Shown: positions 25,613-33,777, counted from the stretch's first letter. The stretch: 42,717 bases of DNA from Tetragenococcus halophilus subsp. flandriensis (GCF_030161475.1 NZ_BSUG01000019.1:1-42717); one strand, 5' to 3'. Numbers and translations: made by a program. Notes: generated by a model from the sequence alone, not told the origin.

Positions 25613-26719
25613 TTATTCTTCAAATGAAAACTTATAATCATTTAACCCTGCTTCATCCCGAATTTCAATCAATTCTTTTTGAACAGATTCGTTTACAGGT
25701 AAGCCGGTTTTCTGACGTTCTTGCCAAACGAGATATTCTTTTTCACCGGGTGTGTAAATTCGTTCTGCATCAGGAGCTTTTTCAGCTGCGCGTAATTCGC
25801 GAAGGATGTCGCCAGCAGTTTTCTTAAAGTTTTCAAGCCCGGTAAAGGCTTCTGTATCAATAGCAATGAAGAAGTGCCCAAGGTGATATTTTGTTTTTTC
25901 GCCATTGTCACCAATTCCTGATAACATACTCAAGAAGTTTCCTTGTTGTAACGCGGCAGATAGGACTTCAACAATAGTGGCATAACCGTAGCCTTTATAA
26001 CCAGATAATTTTTCGCCGATACCTCCTAGAGGTGCTAAGGCAGCATTTCCTGTCTGTAATGCTTTTAAAATTTCAGGAGAATCGGTCATAGCGGAACCGT
26101 CGCGACCAATGACTGCACCAGCTGGCGTGTCTGTACCTTGTCTTTCATATAGTTCGATTTTTCCTCTTTGAATAATAGAAGTAGCGCAGTCTAATGAAAA
26201 TGGAAATTCTTCATCAGTGGGGAAGCTGACCGTTAAGGGATTGGTTCCCAATTTATTTTCTACGCTGAAAGTAGGAGCGATAGATGGACGAGCATTTGTA
26301 CCTGTCATACCAATACAACCAGCCTCAGCTGCCATATCCGTATAATAGCCAGCTATACCATAATGCGTTGAGTTTCTCACTGCGACCATGCCCATACCAT
26401 ACTCTTTAGCTTTATCGATCGCTAGCTGCATTGATTGATGCCCAATTACTTGTCCCATACCGTCATGACCGTCGACAACAGCAGTGGTAGGCGTTTCACG
26501 TACGATATCAAATTTTGTGATTGGATTTTGGATGCCCGCTTTAATACGATCAATGTAGATAGGCTTAAAACGATTAACGCCGTGGCTTTCAATTCCTTTT
26601 TTATCTGCCTGTAGTAAAATATCCGTGCAAATCTTAGCATCTTCTTGAGGTACCCCATAAGCAGCAAAGGCTTTTTCAATAAAATCAGTCAAAAAATCCC
26701 ATTCTATGAAACTTGTCAT
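25613..26719 (-). CDS. Malate/L-lactate/ureidoglycolate dehydrogenase family (Ldh2) oxidoreductase
   Basis: This is an NAD(P)-dependent 2-hydroxyacid dehydrogenase of the Ldh2/MDH2/AllD family, 368 residues. The N-terminal half has ADKKGIESHGVNRF (with the catalytic His of the SHG motif) and VDGHDGMGQVIGHQSM. The centre has VRNSTHYGIAGYYTDMA, the family's SNHFGxxG-like motif, and TNARPSIAPTF. The C-terminus shows EKLSGYKGYGYATIVEVL. Malate, lactate, ureidoglycolate and 2,3-diketogulonate enzymes all share this fold, so the substrate is open. The start follows AGGAGG. A palindromic sequence about 45 bases upstream may be a catabolite-control site. Confidence 0.87.
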   Translation of the reverse strand: MTSFIEWDFLTDFIEKAFAAYGVPQEDAKICTDILLQADKKGIESHGVNRFKPIYIDRIKAGIQNPITKFDIVRETPTTAVVDGHDGMGQVIGHQSMQLAIDKAKEYGMGMVAVRNSTHYGIAGYYTDMAAEAGCIGMTGTNARPSIAPTFSVENKLGTNPLTVSFPTDEEFPFSLDCATSIIQRGKIELYERQGTDTPAGAVIGRDGSAMTDSPEILKALQTGNAALAPLGGIGEKLSGYKGYGYATIVEVLSAALQQGNFLSMLSGIGDNGEKTKYHLGHFFIAIDTEAFTGLENFKKTAGDILRELRAAEKAPDAERIYTPGEKEYLVWQERQKTGLPVNESVQKELIEIRDEAGLNDYKFSFEE

Positions 26720-26762
26720 GTTAAATCCTCCTAAAATAATTTATGTAAAATAGCAAACAACA

Positions 26763-26782
26763 AAAAGTAAGCGCTTGCTTTT
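26763..26782. promoter_or_regulatory. Candidate catabolite-responsive (cre-like) palindrome upstream of the dehydrogenase
   Basis: AAAAGTAAGCGCTTGCTTTT is a near-perfect palindrome centred on AAGCGCTT. Read on the minus strand it matches the cre consensus with two mismatches. It lies 44-63 bases upstream of the dehydrogenase start codon. Confidence 0.4.
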
Positions 26783-26952
26783 AGCTTACTTTCAGTTTAG
26801 CACAGAGCAGGAGGTGACTCAAATTCATGTGGTCATATAAGAAAAAACAATATAATTAACAAATATTAAGTATTATTTTATATATGAAATTTGTACCGAA
26901 AAAAGTAACAAGTAACGTTTTATGGTATTGATTTGTAAATTACTGCAATGCA

Positions 26953-26980
26953 TTGTAATCGCTTTTACGTAATGTAATAT
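26953..26980 (+). promoter_or_regulatory. SigA promoter overlapping a cre site, 6-phospho-glucosidase operon
   Basis: TTGTAA (26953-26958) and TAATAT (26975-26980) with a 16-base spacer form a plausible promoter. TGTAATCGCTTTTA (26954-26967) matches the cre consensus TGWAANCGNTNWCA at all but one position and covers the -35 box. CcpA repression in the presence of glucose is the expected effect. Confidence 0.55.
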
Positions 26981-27038
26981 TATAAATATAAGCAATGGCC
27001 ATTTGTATTATTAATTTATAACTAGGAAGGAAAAAATC

Positions 27039-28367
27039 ATGAGAAAATTTAATGTTTGTATAGTTGGTGGAGGGAGCACATACACTTTGGGTTTTTTAAA
27101 ATCTTTTGTGCGAATGAAAAAAGATTTTCCGTTACAAAAACTAGTGCTATTTGATACTGACAGAGAAAGGCAAGATCCGATTGGACAATTTGGCGATATT
27201 TTATTTAAAGAACAGTTTCCAGAGTTGGATTTTAAGTACACAACAGATATAAAAGAAGCTTATGAAGGAATGGACTTTGTTTTCATGCAAATGCGTACTG
27301 GTGGTTTAACAATGCGTGCCAAAGATGAACATATCCCATTTTCTATGAACTTAATTGGGCAAGAAACTTGTGGCGCGGGAGGAATGGCTTATGGATTGCG
27401 GTCTACTGTTGATATGATTAAGGCTGTACATGATATCCGTTATTATGCTCCAGATGCATGGATTTTGAATTACTCAAATCCGGCGGCAATCGTAGCTGAA
27501 GCCTTACGCAGAGAATTTCCGCAAGATAACCGAATTTTAAATATTTGTGACCAACCAGAAAATGTAGTGCGCTCTTGTAGTCGACTTTTAGGCTGTTCGT
27601 GGGAAGATTTGGACCCAGTTTACTTTGGGTTAAATCATTTTGGCTGGTTTACAAACATTTATGACATTAATACAGGGGAAGATTTATTACCAAAGATCAG
27701 AAACTTGGTTAAAGAGAACGGTTTTTTACCGCAAGATGCTGAACAACGTGATCCTTCTTGGTTAGATACTTACGGTATGGTGGAAGAAATGCTGAATGAT
27801 TTTCCTGATTATTTACCGAACACTTATAATCAATATTATTTATATCCTGAATATAAAGTAAATCATTTAGATCATAGGTACACACGCGCGGATGAAGTGA
27901 TGAACGGACGTGAAAAGCGAGTATTTGAAGAGTGCAAAGAGGTAATAGCAGCAGGAACTTTAGGAGATAAATTTGACGATATTAGTGATGCACATGCAGA
28001 AATGATGATTGAAGTAGCTATATCAATTGCCTACAATAAAAATGATCGGCATATAATGATCGTTGAAAATAATGGAGCAATTGCGAATATGCAGGATGAC
28101 GCTATGGTTGAAGTTGCTTGTGAATTAGGAGCCAATGGACCACGACCTTTAGGAGTCGGAAATATTCCGCAATTTTATCTCGGTTTATTAGTTAACCAAG
28201 TTTCTAGTGAAAAATTGCTAGTTGATGCTTACTACGAAAATTCTTATCAGAAAGCACTAGAAGCATTTACTTTGAACCGACTTATCAATGATACAAAAAA
28301 AGCTAGAGAAGTATTAGATGCGTTAATAAAAGCAAACAAAGGTATGTGGCCTGAACTAAACGAATAA
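27039..28367 (+). CDS. 6-phospho-alpha-glucosidase, GH4 (GlvA/MalH-type)
   Basis: This is an NAD- and metal-dependent family 4 hydrolase that opens phosphorylated alpha-glucosides such as maltose-6'-phosphate. It has 442 residues, the same length as Bacillus GlvA. Visible are the NAD loop CIVGGGSTYTLGF, the block LIGQETCGAGGMAYGLRS, NYSNPAAIVAEALRR, the active-site ICDQPENVV with Cys170 (alpha-type enzymes read CDMP and beta-type CN(V/I)P), and GLNHFGWFTNIYD. The Asp after Cys170 favours the alpha type. The start has AGGAAGG at 9 bases. It is paired with a maltose-type EIICB 16 bases downstream, which supports the role. Confidence 0.88.
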   Translation: MRKFNVCIVGGGSTYTLGFLKSFVRMKKDFPLQKLVLFDTDRERQDPIGQFGDILFKEQFPELDFKYTTDIKEAYEGMDFVFMQMRTGGLTMRAKDEHIPFSMNLIGQETCGAGGMAYGLRSTVDMIKAVHDIRYYAPDAWILNYSNPAAIVAEALRREFPQDNRILNICDQPENVVRSCSRLLGCSWEDLDPVYFGLNHFGWFTNIYDINTGEDLLPKIRNLVKENGFLPQDAEQRDPSWLDTYGMVEEMLNDFPDYLPNTYNQYYLYPEYKVNHLDHRYTRADEVMNGREKRVFEECKEVIAAGTLGDKFDDISDAHAEMMIEVAISIAYNKNDRHIMIVENNGAIANMQDDAMVEVACELGANGPRPLGVGNIPQFYLGLLVNQVSSEKLLVDAYYENSYQKALEAFTLNRLINDTKKAREVLDALIKANKGMWPELNE

Positions 28368-28383
28368 AAAAGAGGATTGAACT

Positions 28384-29913
28384 ATGAAAAAAAGTAGAGT
28401 AATGGATTTCTTTTCAGCCCTAGGTAGTAGTTTAATGATGCCAATCGCTGCTTTGGCAGTTAGTGGTATTTTTCTAGGTATTTCTGGTGCTTTGTTACAA
28501 GAACAAGTAGTAGAATCAGCACCGTTATTACAAAATTCAATCGTGTATTATATTTTGGAGACATTACAGACTGTTTCTGGCAGTGTATTTACCTTAATAC
28601 CAGTGTTATTTGCTATTTCAATTTCTTTAGGAATGGCAAATGAAGATAAAGGGATCGCAGCTTTTGCTGGATTTGTTGGTTACTATACATTTTTGATAAG
28701 TTCTGGTGCACTCATTGACTCGGGTTTTGGTAATTTTAATTCTTTACCGATTAATTCAATACTTGGTGTTGAAACCTTAGACATGGGAGCAGTCGCAGGT
28801 ATGATGACGGGTATTATCGTGGCAATACTTCATAATAAGTACCACGATGTTAAATTCCCGGTTGCCATTTCTTTTTACGGAGGAAAACGATTTGTCACAA
28901 TTGTCGTGATTTTAGTTATGGCATTACTAGGACAAATCATACCTTTTATTTGGCAACCCGTTGCAGCTGGTATTACCGCTGTAGGTACAGCCATTGGAAA
29001 TGCAGGGTCAATTGGTGTATTTATTTTCGGTTTCTTAGAACGATTATTGATCCCCACAGGGCTACATCACGTATTGAATGGTATTTTCCGAACAACAGCA
29101 GTAGGTGGTGTATATGAAGGTGTTGAAGGTTGTTTAAATATCTTCTTACAATTTTTTGATGAAGTTAACATTGAAACAATGAGACCCTTCACACAATTTT
29201 TAGGTCAAGGCAAGATGCCGTTTATGATGTTTGGCTTACCAGCTGCGGCGTATGCTATTTATCGTTCCAGTCCATCTGAAAAGAAAGAACGAGTGAAAGC
29301 ATTAATGATTGCTGGAATCGCAGCAAGTATTATTTCAGGAATTACTGAACCACTGGAATTTTCTTTTATGTTTATCGCACCTATGCTATTTTTATTTCAC
29401 TCCATCATGGGGGGACTCTCCTTTTTCTTGATGTCAGTGTTAGGGGTAGCCGTAGGAAATACTGGTGGTGGTTTAATTGATTTTATCGTTTGGGGTGTAT
29501 TACAGCCTGGTTCTCGTTGGTATATGGTTTTAATTGTGGGTCCGTTTTATGCTATTACTTACTATTTTGTATTTAAACGTTATTTGACAGCTAAAAATCT
29601 GTCGATCGATGTAGCAGAAGATGATGATGAAGAAGCAACCGAAACAAGTGAAATTATCAACGGCGATCTTGGTCTAGCCCAACTTGTTATTGAGGGGTTG
29701 GGAGGAAAAGAGAATATAAAAGCCGTTAATAATTGTATTTCTCGTTTGCGAGTTGACGTTGATAATATGGAATTAGTGCAAGAGAATAAATTAAAAAAAT
29801 CTGGTAGTTTAGGAATTATGAAACCTTCAGATTCGCATATTCAAGTCGTTTATGGGCCTAAAATTGAAGAAGTTGCAGGAGCCGTTAGAGAGACTTTGAA
29901 ATATCAAAATTAA
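28384..29913 (+). CDS. PTS alpha-glucoside (maltose-type) EIICB component
   Basis: This is a membrane permease fused to its EIIB domain, 509 residues. Residues 1-400 form the EIIC domain (MDFFSALGSSLMMPIAALAV, PTGLHHVLNGIFR, GITEPLEFSFMF). After an acidic linker the EIIB domain follows at about 425-509 with phospho-acceptor Cys451 in NNCISRLRVDV. It has no EIIA domain, so EIIA must come from another protein, possibly the BglP EIIA in this window. With the GH4 enzyme it would import and hydrolyse maltose-like sugars. A terminator follows at once. Confidence 0.88.
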   Translation: MKKSRVMDFFSALGSSLMMPIAALAVSGIFLGISGALLQEQVVESAPLLQNSIVYYILETLQTVSGSVFTLIPVLFAISISLGMANEDKGIAAFAGFVGYYTFLISSGALIDSGFGNFNSLPINSILGVETLDMGAVAGMMTGIIVAILHNKYHDVKFPVAISFYGGKRFVTIVVILVMALLGQIIPFIWQPVAAGITAVGTAIGNAGSIGVFIFGFLERLLIPTGLHHVLNGIFRTTAVGGVYEGVEGCLNIFLQFFDEVNIETMRPFTQFLGQGKMPFMMFGLPAAAYAIYRSSPSEKKERVKALMIAGIAASIISGITEPLEFSFMFIAPMLFLFHSIMGGLSFFLMSVLGVAVGNTGGGLIDFIVWGVLQPGSRWYMVLIVGPFYAITYYFVFKRYLTAKNLSIDVAEDDDEEATETSEIINGDLGLAQLVIEGLGGKENIKAVNNCISRLRVDVDNMELVQENKLKKSGSLGIMKPSDSHIQVVYGPKIEEVAGAVRETLKYQN

Positions 29914-29944
29914 AAAAGATCATCCGCCTGGGTGATCTTTTTTT
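29914..29944. terminator. Terminator of the maltose-type operon
   Basis: GATCATCC and GGGTGATC (29918-29937) form an 8-bp stem with loop GCCT, flanked by an A-run and a seven-T run, so it can serve the converging regulators as well. Confidence 0.85.
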
Positions 29945-29970
29945 GGATGGTATATATTTTTAAGAAGTCA

Positions 29971-30720
29971 TTAAACCAATCGTTTACTTACAGATTCGAT
30001 TAACAGCTGTACTAACGTAAGCAAGTGGATCCTAGAGTTTACATCGGTACCATGATAGGTTATAAATTTATCATCACTAAATAAAGTAAAGTCAGCAAGA
30101 GTTGTTAATCTCGAGTGTTGATTACAGGACAATAAGACCGTTGTTGCGTGGTTTCTTTGAGCTGCTTTGAAGATTGGTTCATATACATCATAAGAAGCAC
30201 CTGCTGAAATGATCAGAAGAATAGCATTTGAATTTATGGTTTGACTTATACTTGAAATCAAATGTAAATCTTCAACTAAAATACAACGTCTATCTAATGA
30301 ATTTAAAACAGTGTGTAGATATCTAACAGGAATCGAACTAAGACTTCGGCCATGTAAGTACAAGGATTTCTTACTACTTAAGAGATCAACAATTTGTTGC
30401 ATATTGTCTGTTGAGATATTATGTAGAAATTGTTTTAACTCTGTTGTTTTTAGTTCGATTTGATCACGAAAATTTGTTGGTTGTACAAGTTTAAATTGTT
30501 GAGTTTTTATTGTGAATTTTAACTCGTTAAAACCTGAAAAACCAGCTTTTTGACAAAATCGTACAATCGTGGCTTCTGATGTGTACAATTGTTTTGCAAG
30601 CTCATGTAAAGAAATAGTTGAAACTGTTTTAAAATTATCTACAATGAAATTCATAATTCCATAGTCAGTATCGGTAAATTCTGTAGGATCTATTCTGTCA
30701 AAAAAATTGTTCATTATCAT
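29971..30720 (-). CDS. RpiR-family regulator (HTH plus SIS domain), copy 2
   Basis: This is a phosphosugar-sensing regulator of 249 residues. Residues 1-80 form the RpiR helix-turn-helix, with LHELAKQLYTSEATIVRFCQKAGFSGFNELK in pieces, and residues 110-240 form a SIS domain (LYLHGRSLSSIPVRYLHTV, LLIISAGASYDV). It overlaps its paralog upstream by 4 bases and converges on the GH4/EIICB operon, which it probably controls, as GlvR-type regulators do. The start lies in ATGATAATG after GAGAG, with a choice of two in-frame ATG codons. Confidence 0.85.
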   Translation of the reverse strand: MIMNNFFDRIDPTEFTDTDYGIMNFIVDNFKTVSTISLHELAKQLYTSEATIVRFCQKAGFSGFNELKFTIKTQQFKLVQPTNFRDQIELKTTELKQFLHNISTDNMQQIVDLLSSKKSLYLHGRSLSSIPVRYLHTVLNSLDRRCILVEDLHLISSISQTINSNAILLIISAGASYDVYEPIFKAAQRNHATTVLLSCNQHSRLTTLADFTLFSDDKFITYHGTDVNSRIHLLTLVQLLIESVSKRLV

Positions 30721-31490
30721 TCACTCTCTTTTGTAAATCGGTAAGTTTCAAAAATTGTTTCAATAATATAAAAGATTGGTAAACGAGAAGTAAATTCTGT
30801 ATCTTTATTTTTTTGCTCTCGTCCAAAAAAACGTAGACTAATATCTGCAATAGATGCAAGAACGTTATTTGAAATGGGCGTAATAGCGATCACTGTTGCT
30901 TGGTGAGTTTTAGCTAAGTTTGCTAATTTTAATACTGGTGCATATTTACCACTGGAGCTGATGACAAATAACACGTCTTGTTTGTTCATTTTCTCTGCAA
31001 CGTGAAAAGCTAAGGAAGAGGATTCATAACGATAAACATTCTGTATACCATAAGAAAACATCATTTTTTCTAAGTACTCAAGGACTCGACCTGTAATACC
31101 AGCGCCGCTAAATAAATGGATGTTTTTGGCTCCCTTTATTTTTTCGATAGTTTTATCGACCTCGTGTTCTTTTAAAAGGAGCAATGTATTCTCAATATCT
31201 TGTATAAATTGTTGTTCAAAAAATTGTTCTTGATCTGTTAAAGTATAATCATCCTTAAGAGAATGGGTCGTATGATTTTTTATATGATATTTTAATTCGT
31301 TGTATCCGGATAAGTTGATTTTTTGACAAAAACGTAAAATAGTTGTCGTTGAGCAGGATAGTCGCGTTGCTAACTGTCTTATAGTCAAGTCCTTTATTTC
31401 TTCAGAATGAGCATATATATATTGTAATATAAACAATTCGTTAGTGTTTAAGGTTGTTATTAAATCGTCGTCTAAGATATCTGCCAACAT
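30717..31490 (-). CDS. RpiR-family regulator (HTH plus SIS domain), copy 1
   Basis: This is a second RpiR-type regulator, 257 residues, first in the two-gene transcript. The helix-turn-helix shows IRQLATRLSCSTTTILRFCQ and KINLSGYNELKYHIKN. The SIS domain shows IHLFSGAGITGRVLEYLEKM and VLFVISSSGKYAPVLKLANL. The two neighbours are clearly paralogous but diverged, and each has an intact DNA-binding part. They may act as a pair of homodimers or a heteromer sensing different phosphosugars. The start follows AGGAGG. Confidence 0.86.
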   Translation of the reverse strand: MLADILDDDLITTLNTNELFILQYIYAHSEEIKDLTIRQLATRLSCSTTTILRFCQKINLSGYNELKYHIKNHTTHSLKDDYTLTDQEQFFEQQFIQDIENTLLLLKEHEVDKTIEKIKGAKNIHLFSGAGITGRVLEYLEKMMFSYGIQNVYRYESSSLAFHVAEKMNKQDVLFVISSSGKYAPVLKLANLAKTHQATVIAITPISNNVLASIADISLRFFGREQKNKDTEFTSRLPIFYIIETIFETYRFTKESE

Positions 31491-31652
31491 GCTAACCTCC
31501 TCCTTTTAATTTTATTTTATGTAATCATAACATAGTAATATTTAATGAAAGACATTTTTATAAAACAAGCGATTATTCAATAGAAAAATTAAAAAGTATA
31601 GCTAAATAATTCAGTCATTCGTATTATAAAATATTTTAAAAGTAGTTAAGCT

Positions 31653-31796
31653 ATGACAAAGATTACAGTAGGTGTTAGCGGTTCGGAAAAAGAGTGGATA
31701 AACTACATGGCTGATTTTTATGGGATTTCTTTATCTGAACTTTTAAAAACGTATTCGATGGTATAATTAGAAGATGAGTATGACGTAGTTAAATAG
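31653..31796 (+). pseudogene. Relict copy of the RelB-like antitoxin gene
   Basis: The frame MTKITVGVSGSEKEWINYMA and onward matches the intact antitoxin at 32886 almost codon for codon up to LLKTYSM, where it stops at 31764 (taa in place of a Gln or Ala codon region). It continues as LEDEYD and stops again at 31794. There is no ribosome binding site and no toxin gene follows. It is a decayed duplicate of the toxin-antitoxin pair 1.2 kb away. Confidence 0.75.
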
Positions 31797-31804
31797 ATTT
31801 AACG

Positions 31805-31856
31805 AATAAAGCCAAGGTCGGTTTCTGTTACTAAAATCTACCTCGGCTTTATTATT
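31805..31856. terminator. Bidirectional terminator between antitoxin relict and mazF
   Basis: AATAAAGCC and GGCTTTATT form the base of a stem that extends inward with one mismatch through AGGT/ACCT. T-rich or A-rich flanks lie on both sides. It can end mazEF on the minus strand. Confidence 0.65.
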
Positions 31857-31893
31857 TCTATTACATTTACAGTTACAGTTTACTTTGTTTAGC

Positions 31894-32244
31894 TTAGCTC
31901 TTATCAGGGCTAATCACAAACAACAGTGTCTGCTGAATTTTAGCGTAAGCTGCATCGTCTACTTGCCCGGCTTTTGTAATATTCCTTTTTGCAAAATCAA
32001 AAGAAAAAATTTGTAGTGGATTTGCAAAACCCTTAATCTTACCATCTTGAACAGAAACTAAAAAATCTGCATTTAAAAATCGGTTGTTCGTTGCATGGGT
32101 AATTGGAATAACAACAGTGAGTCCAGTTAGTTGACTATATTTTTTTGAACTAACAATTACAGCAGGACGCCGTTTTTGGATCTCTTTTCCTTTACTTGGG
32201 TCAAAGTCAATCCAAACAATATCTTGACGTTGCGGAATATACAT
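31894..32244 (-). CDS. mazF: MazF/PemK-type endoribonuclease toxin
   Basis: This is a type II toxin of the MazF family, 116 residues from ATG 32244. Family pattern: QRQDIVWIDFDPSKGKEIQK, RRPAVIVSSKKYSQLTGL, VVIPITHATN, and a C-terminal DFAKRNITKAGQVDD. MazF proteins cut single-stranded RNA at short motifs. I chose the ATG just after the mazE stop (TGA-G-ATG), because it begins right at the conserved fold; ATG 32265 would add seven residues. Co-transcribed with mazE, it should be neutralised by MazE binding. Confidence 0.87.
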   Translation of the reverse strand: MYIPQRQDIVWIDFDPSKGKEIQKRRPAVIVSSKKYSQLTGLTVVIPITHATNNRFLNADFLVSVQDGKIKGFANPLQIFSFDFAKRNITKAGQVDDAAYAKIQQTLLFVISPDKS

Positions 32245-32245
32245 C

Positions 32246-32476
32246 TCAGTTTTCCTCGAGTTCAATATTCAAATCCTCCACGTCTTCAAATACACTTTCT
32301 TGTTGGAGATCATGGTCATACCAATCTCCTTCAAACGGGTTATTTCGTTTAGGTGTATAGATGATGCTACCATCGCGGCCATGAAAAACATCAAATTCTG
32401 CATTTTCTGCTACTTTAAAATTGTTTGGAACAGTCAGAACATGGGAAGTGCCAACTTTACGAAGTTTAACTGACAT
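32246..32476 (-). CDS. mazE: MazE/AbrB-type antitoxin
   Basis: This is an antitoxin of 76 residues with an N-terminal swapped-hairpin DNA-binding domain: MSVKLRKVGTSHVLTVPNNF, GRDGSIIYTPK. The acidic C-terminus (VFEDVEDLNIELEEN) is the kind of flexible tail that wraps MazF. The start ATG 32476 lies 7 bases after AGGAGT; a GTG at 32485 overlaps that site and is unlikely. The DNA-binding part probably autoregulates the operon. Confidence 0.85.
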   Translation of the reverse strand: MSVKLRKVGTSHVLTVPNNFKVAENAEFDVFHGRDGSIIYTPKRNNPFEGDWYDHDLQQESVFEDVEDLNIELEEN

Positions 32477-32634
32477 GCTAATCACTCCTAATTTAAATAT
32501 ATCTCTTATATATATTATACAGCTAATTGCTCAGATATACAAATTTATCGATGAGAGTAAAGTGTAAAATTTATTGAGATAAGCAACGTTTTTTACTCGA
32601 AAAAAGGTTTGTTTTTCTCATACATACCACCAAG

Positions 32635-32674
32635 AAAAACACTCCCTGATGTTGATTTATCAGAGAGTGTTTTA
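32635..32674. terminator. Terminator-like hairpin between mazEF and the RelBE-like pair
   Basis: AAAACACTC and GAGTGTTTT (32636-32673) form a perfect 9-bp outer stem, with inner CTGAT/TATCAG pairing. A-run and T-run flanks fit a bidirectional terminator, although no gene ends next to it on either strand. Confidence 0.6.
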
Positions 32675-32699
32675 AGAACTCATTACCTACCTTTAGCAT

Positions 32700-32780
32700 A
32701 ACGGGGGAGTGTAGAAACGAAGACGTTTCCTATCTTTTTAAACATGGAATTTAGATTAGCTTTTACTCCCCCACGTTTTT
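32700..32780. repeat. Long-range inverted repeat with internal hairpin
   Basis: AACGGGGGAGT (32700-32710) is nearly complementary to ACTCCCCCACGTT (32765-32777), and a perfect hairpin GAAACG-AAGA-CGTTTC lies inside at 32714-32729. A T-run follows the right arm. It may be a small structured RNA with a terminator, or the remains of a tiny mobile element. GC content of the arms is far above the surroundings. Confidence 0.4.
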
Positions 32781-32847
32781 AAACAATGATTGTAATTTAT
32801 AATGATTTGACACGCACGGGAAAATACAACTTGAAAAAATTTAATGA

Positions 32848-32867
32848 ATGTATTACAATGTATTACA
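32848..32867 (+). promoter_or_regulatory. Tandem 10-bp repeat, probable autoregulatory operator
   Basis: ATGTATTACA occurs twice head to tail, immediately ahead of the ribosome binding site of the antitoxin gene. RelB-type antitoxins commonly bind such repeats to repress their own operon. Confidence 0.5.
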
Positions 32868-32885
32868 GGTGGAGGTGACTATGTT

Positions 32886-33116
32886 ATGGCTATGATTACA
32901 GTACGTGTTAGCGATTCGGAAAAAGAGTGGCTAAACTATATGGCTGATTTTTACGGGGTTTCTTTATCTGACCTTTTAAAAACTTATTCGATGGCACAGC
33001 TAGAAGATGAATATGACCGACAAACGGCTGAAATTGCTTATAAACGTTGGTTAGAAGATGGCAAGCAAACAGTATCAATGGGTGAAATTCTTTCTGAATT
33101 TGGGGGGTTGGAATGA
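32886..33116 (+). CDS. RelB-like antitoxin (DUF6290/ribbon-helix-helix type)
   Basis: This is an antitoxin of 76 residues. The N-terminus MAMITVRVSDSEKEWLNYMA is a ribbon-helix-helix DNA-binding domain, followed by the toxin-binding helix (LEDEYDRQTAEIAYKRWLED). I chose ATG 32886 because GGAGGT lies 9 bases ahead and the conserved domain starts there; the in-frame ATG at 32844 would put the tandem operator repeats inside the protein. It overlaps the toxin gene by 4 bases (ATGA). A relict copy lies at 31653. Confidence 0.87.
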   Translation: MAMITVRVSDSEKEWLNYMADFYGVSLSDLLKTYSMAQLEDEYDRQTAEIAYKRWLEDGKQTVSMGEILSEFGGLE

Positions 33117-33379
33117 GCTACCGTTTAGCATTTACCTCTGAAGTGCAAAAGCAGTTTAGAAAAATGGACAAATATCAAGCTACTTTGATTACACGCTGGC
33201 TGTATCAGTATATTGATGGGACTGATGATCCTCGTAAATTTGGAAAAGCTTTAACTACAGATCGCGCTGGCCAATGGCGTTATAGGATTGGAAAGTATCG
33301 TGTTATTGTTGAAATAGAAGATAAACGACTAGTGGTCCTTGCTATTCAAGTTGGACATAGAAAAAACGTGTATGACTGA
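33113..33379 (+). CDS. RelE/ParE-family toxin
   Basis: This is a toxin of 88 residues in an ATGA overlap with its antitoxin. The pattern MSYRLAFTSEVQKQFRKMDK, FGKALTTDRAGQWRYRIGKY, RVIVEIEDKRLVVLAIQVGH and RKNVYD is classical for RelE/ParE proteins, including the basic core and the C-terminal HRKNVYD motif of RelE-type mRNA interferases. RelE-type toxins cleave mRNA on the ribosome. No fault is seen in the gene, so the pair appears functional. Confidence 0.9.
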   Translation: MSYRLAFTSEVQKQFRKMDKYQATLITRWLYQYIDGTDDPRKFGKALTTDRAGQWRYRIGKYRVIVEIEDKRLVVLAIQVGHRKNVYD

Positions 33380-33543
33380 AGAACTAGTAAGGGAAATATA
33401 TGCTTTCTTCTTGATGACTGATTTTTTAAGGTAGAATTTTAGCAGGAGAAAAAGCCCGAGAAAGATTGAAGTAGAAAGTTAACAATTTAATATTGATTAA
33501 TTTGCTTGGCTGAGTTTGTATAATTTTTAAAGGAGGAACTGTT

Positions 33544-33777
33544 ATGACTACAACTAAAGCTAGAAAGCAAGGAAATTCAATTATGATAACTATTCCTAGT
33601 GCTTTCGGAGTTGAGGAAGGTGAAGAGTTCTTTTTAGTTCAAAAAGGTAATGGCGCCATTACTCTTATTCCTAAGGAAAAAGATCATTTTGCAAATGTTA
33701 GAGGAGAAGAATATTACGTGCCAGAAGAAGACATCGGCTATGTCTCCGAAGAGGGAGAACTTGATATATGGCCCTAA
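33544..33777 (+). CDS. Orphan MazE/AbrB-like antitoxin
   Basis: This is a protein of 77 residues with the swapped-hairpin pattern TTTKARKQGNSIMITIPSAF and VQKGNGAITLIPKEKD, followed by an acidic tail (VPEEDIGYVSEEGELDIWP). It has its own strong AAAGGAGG site. No toxin gene follows; the next 100 bases are non-coding and then a type I toxin locus is encoded on the other strand. It may be the survivor of a lost pair or a stand-alone regulator, or it may neutralise the MazF at 31894. Confidence 0.75.
   Translation: MTTTKARKQGNSIMITIPSAFGVEEGEEFFLVQKGNGAITLIPKEKDHFANVRGEEYYVPEEDIGYVSEEGELDIWP

Noticed and set aside
32844-32885. Upstream start for the RelB-like antitoxin
   Set aside because: The added part is the tandem operator repeat, and GGAGGT is placed for ATG 32886.
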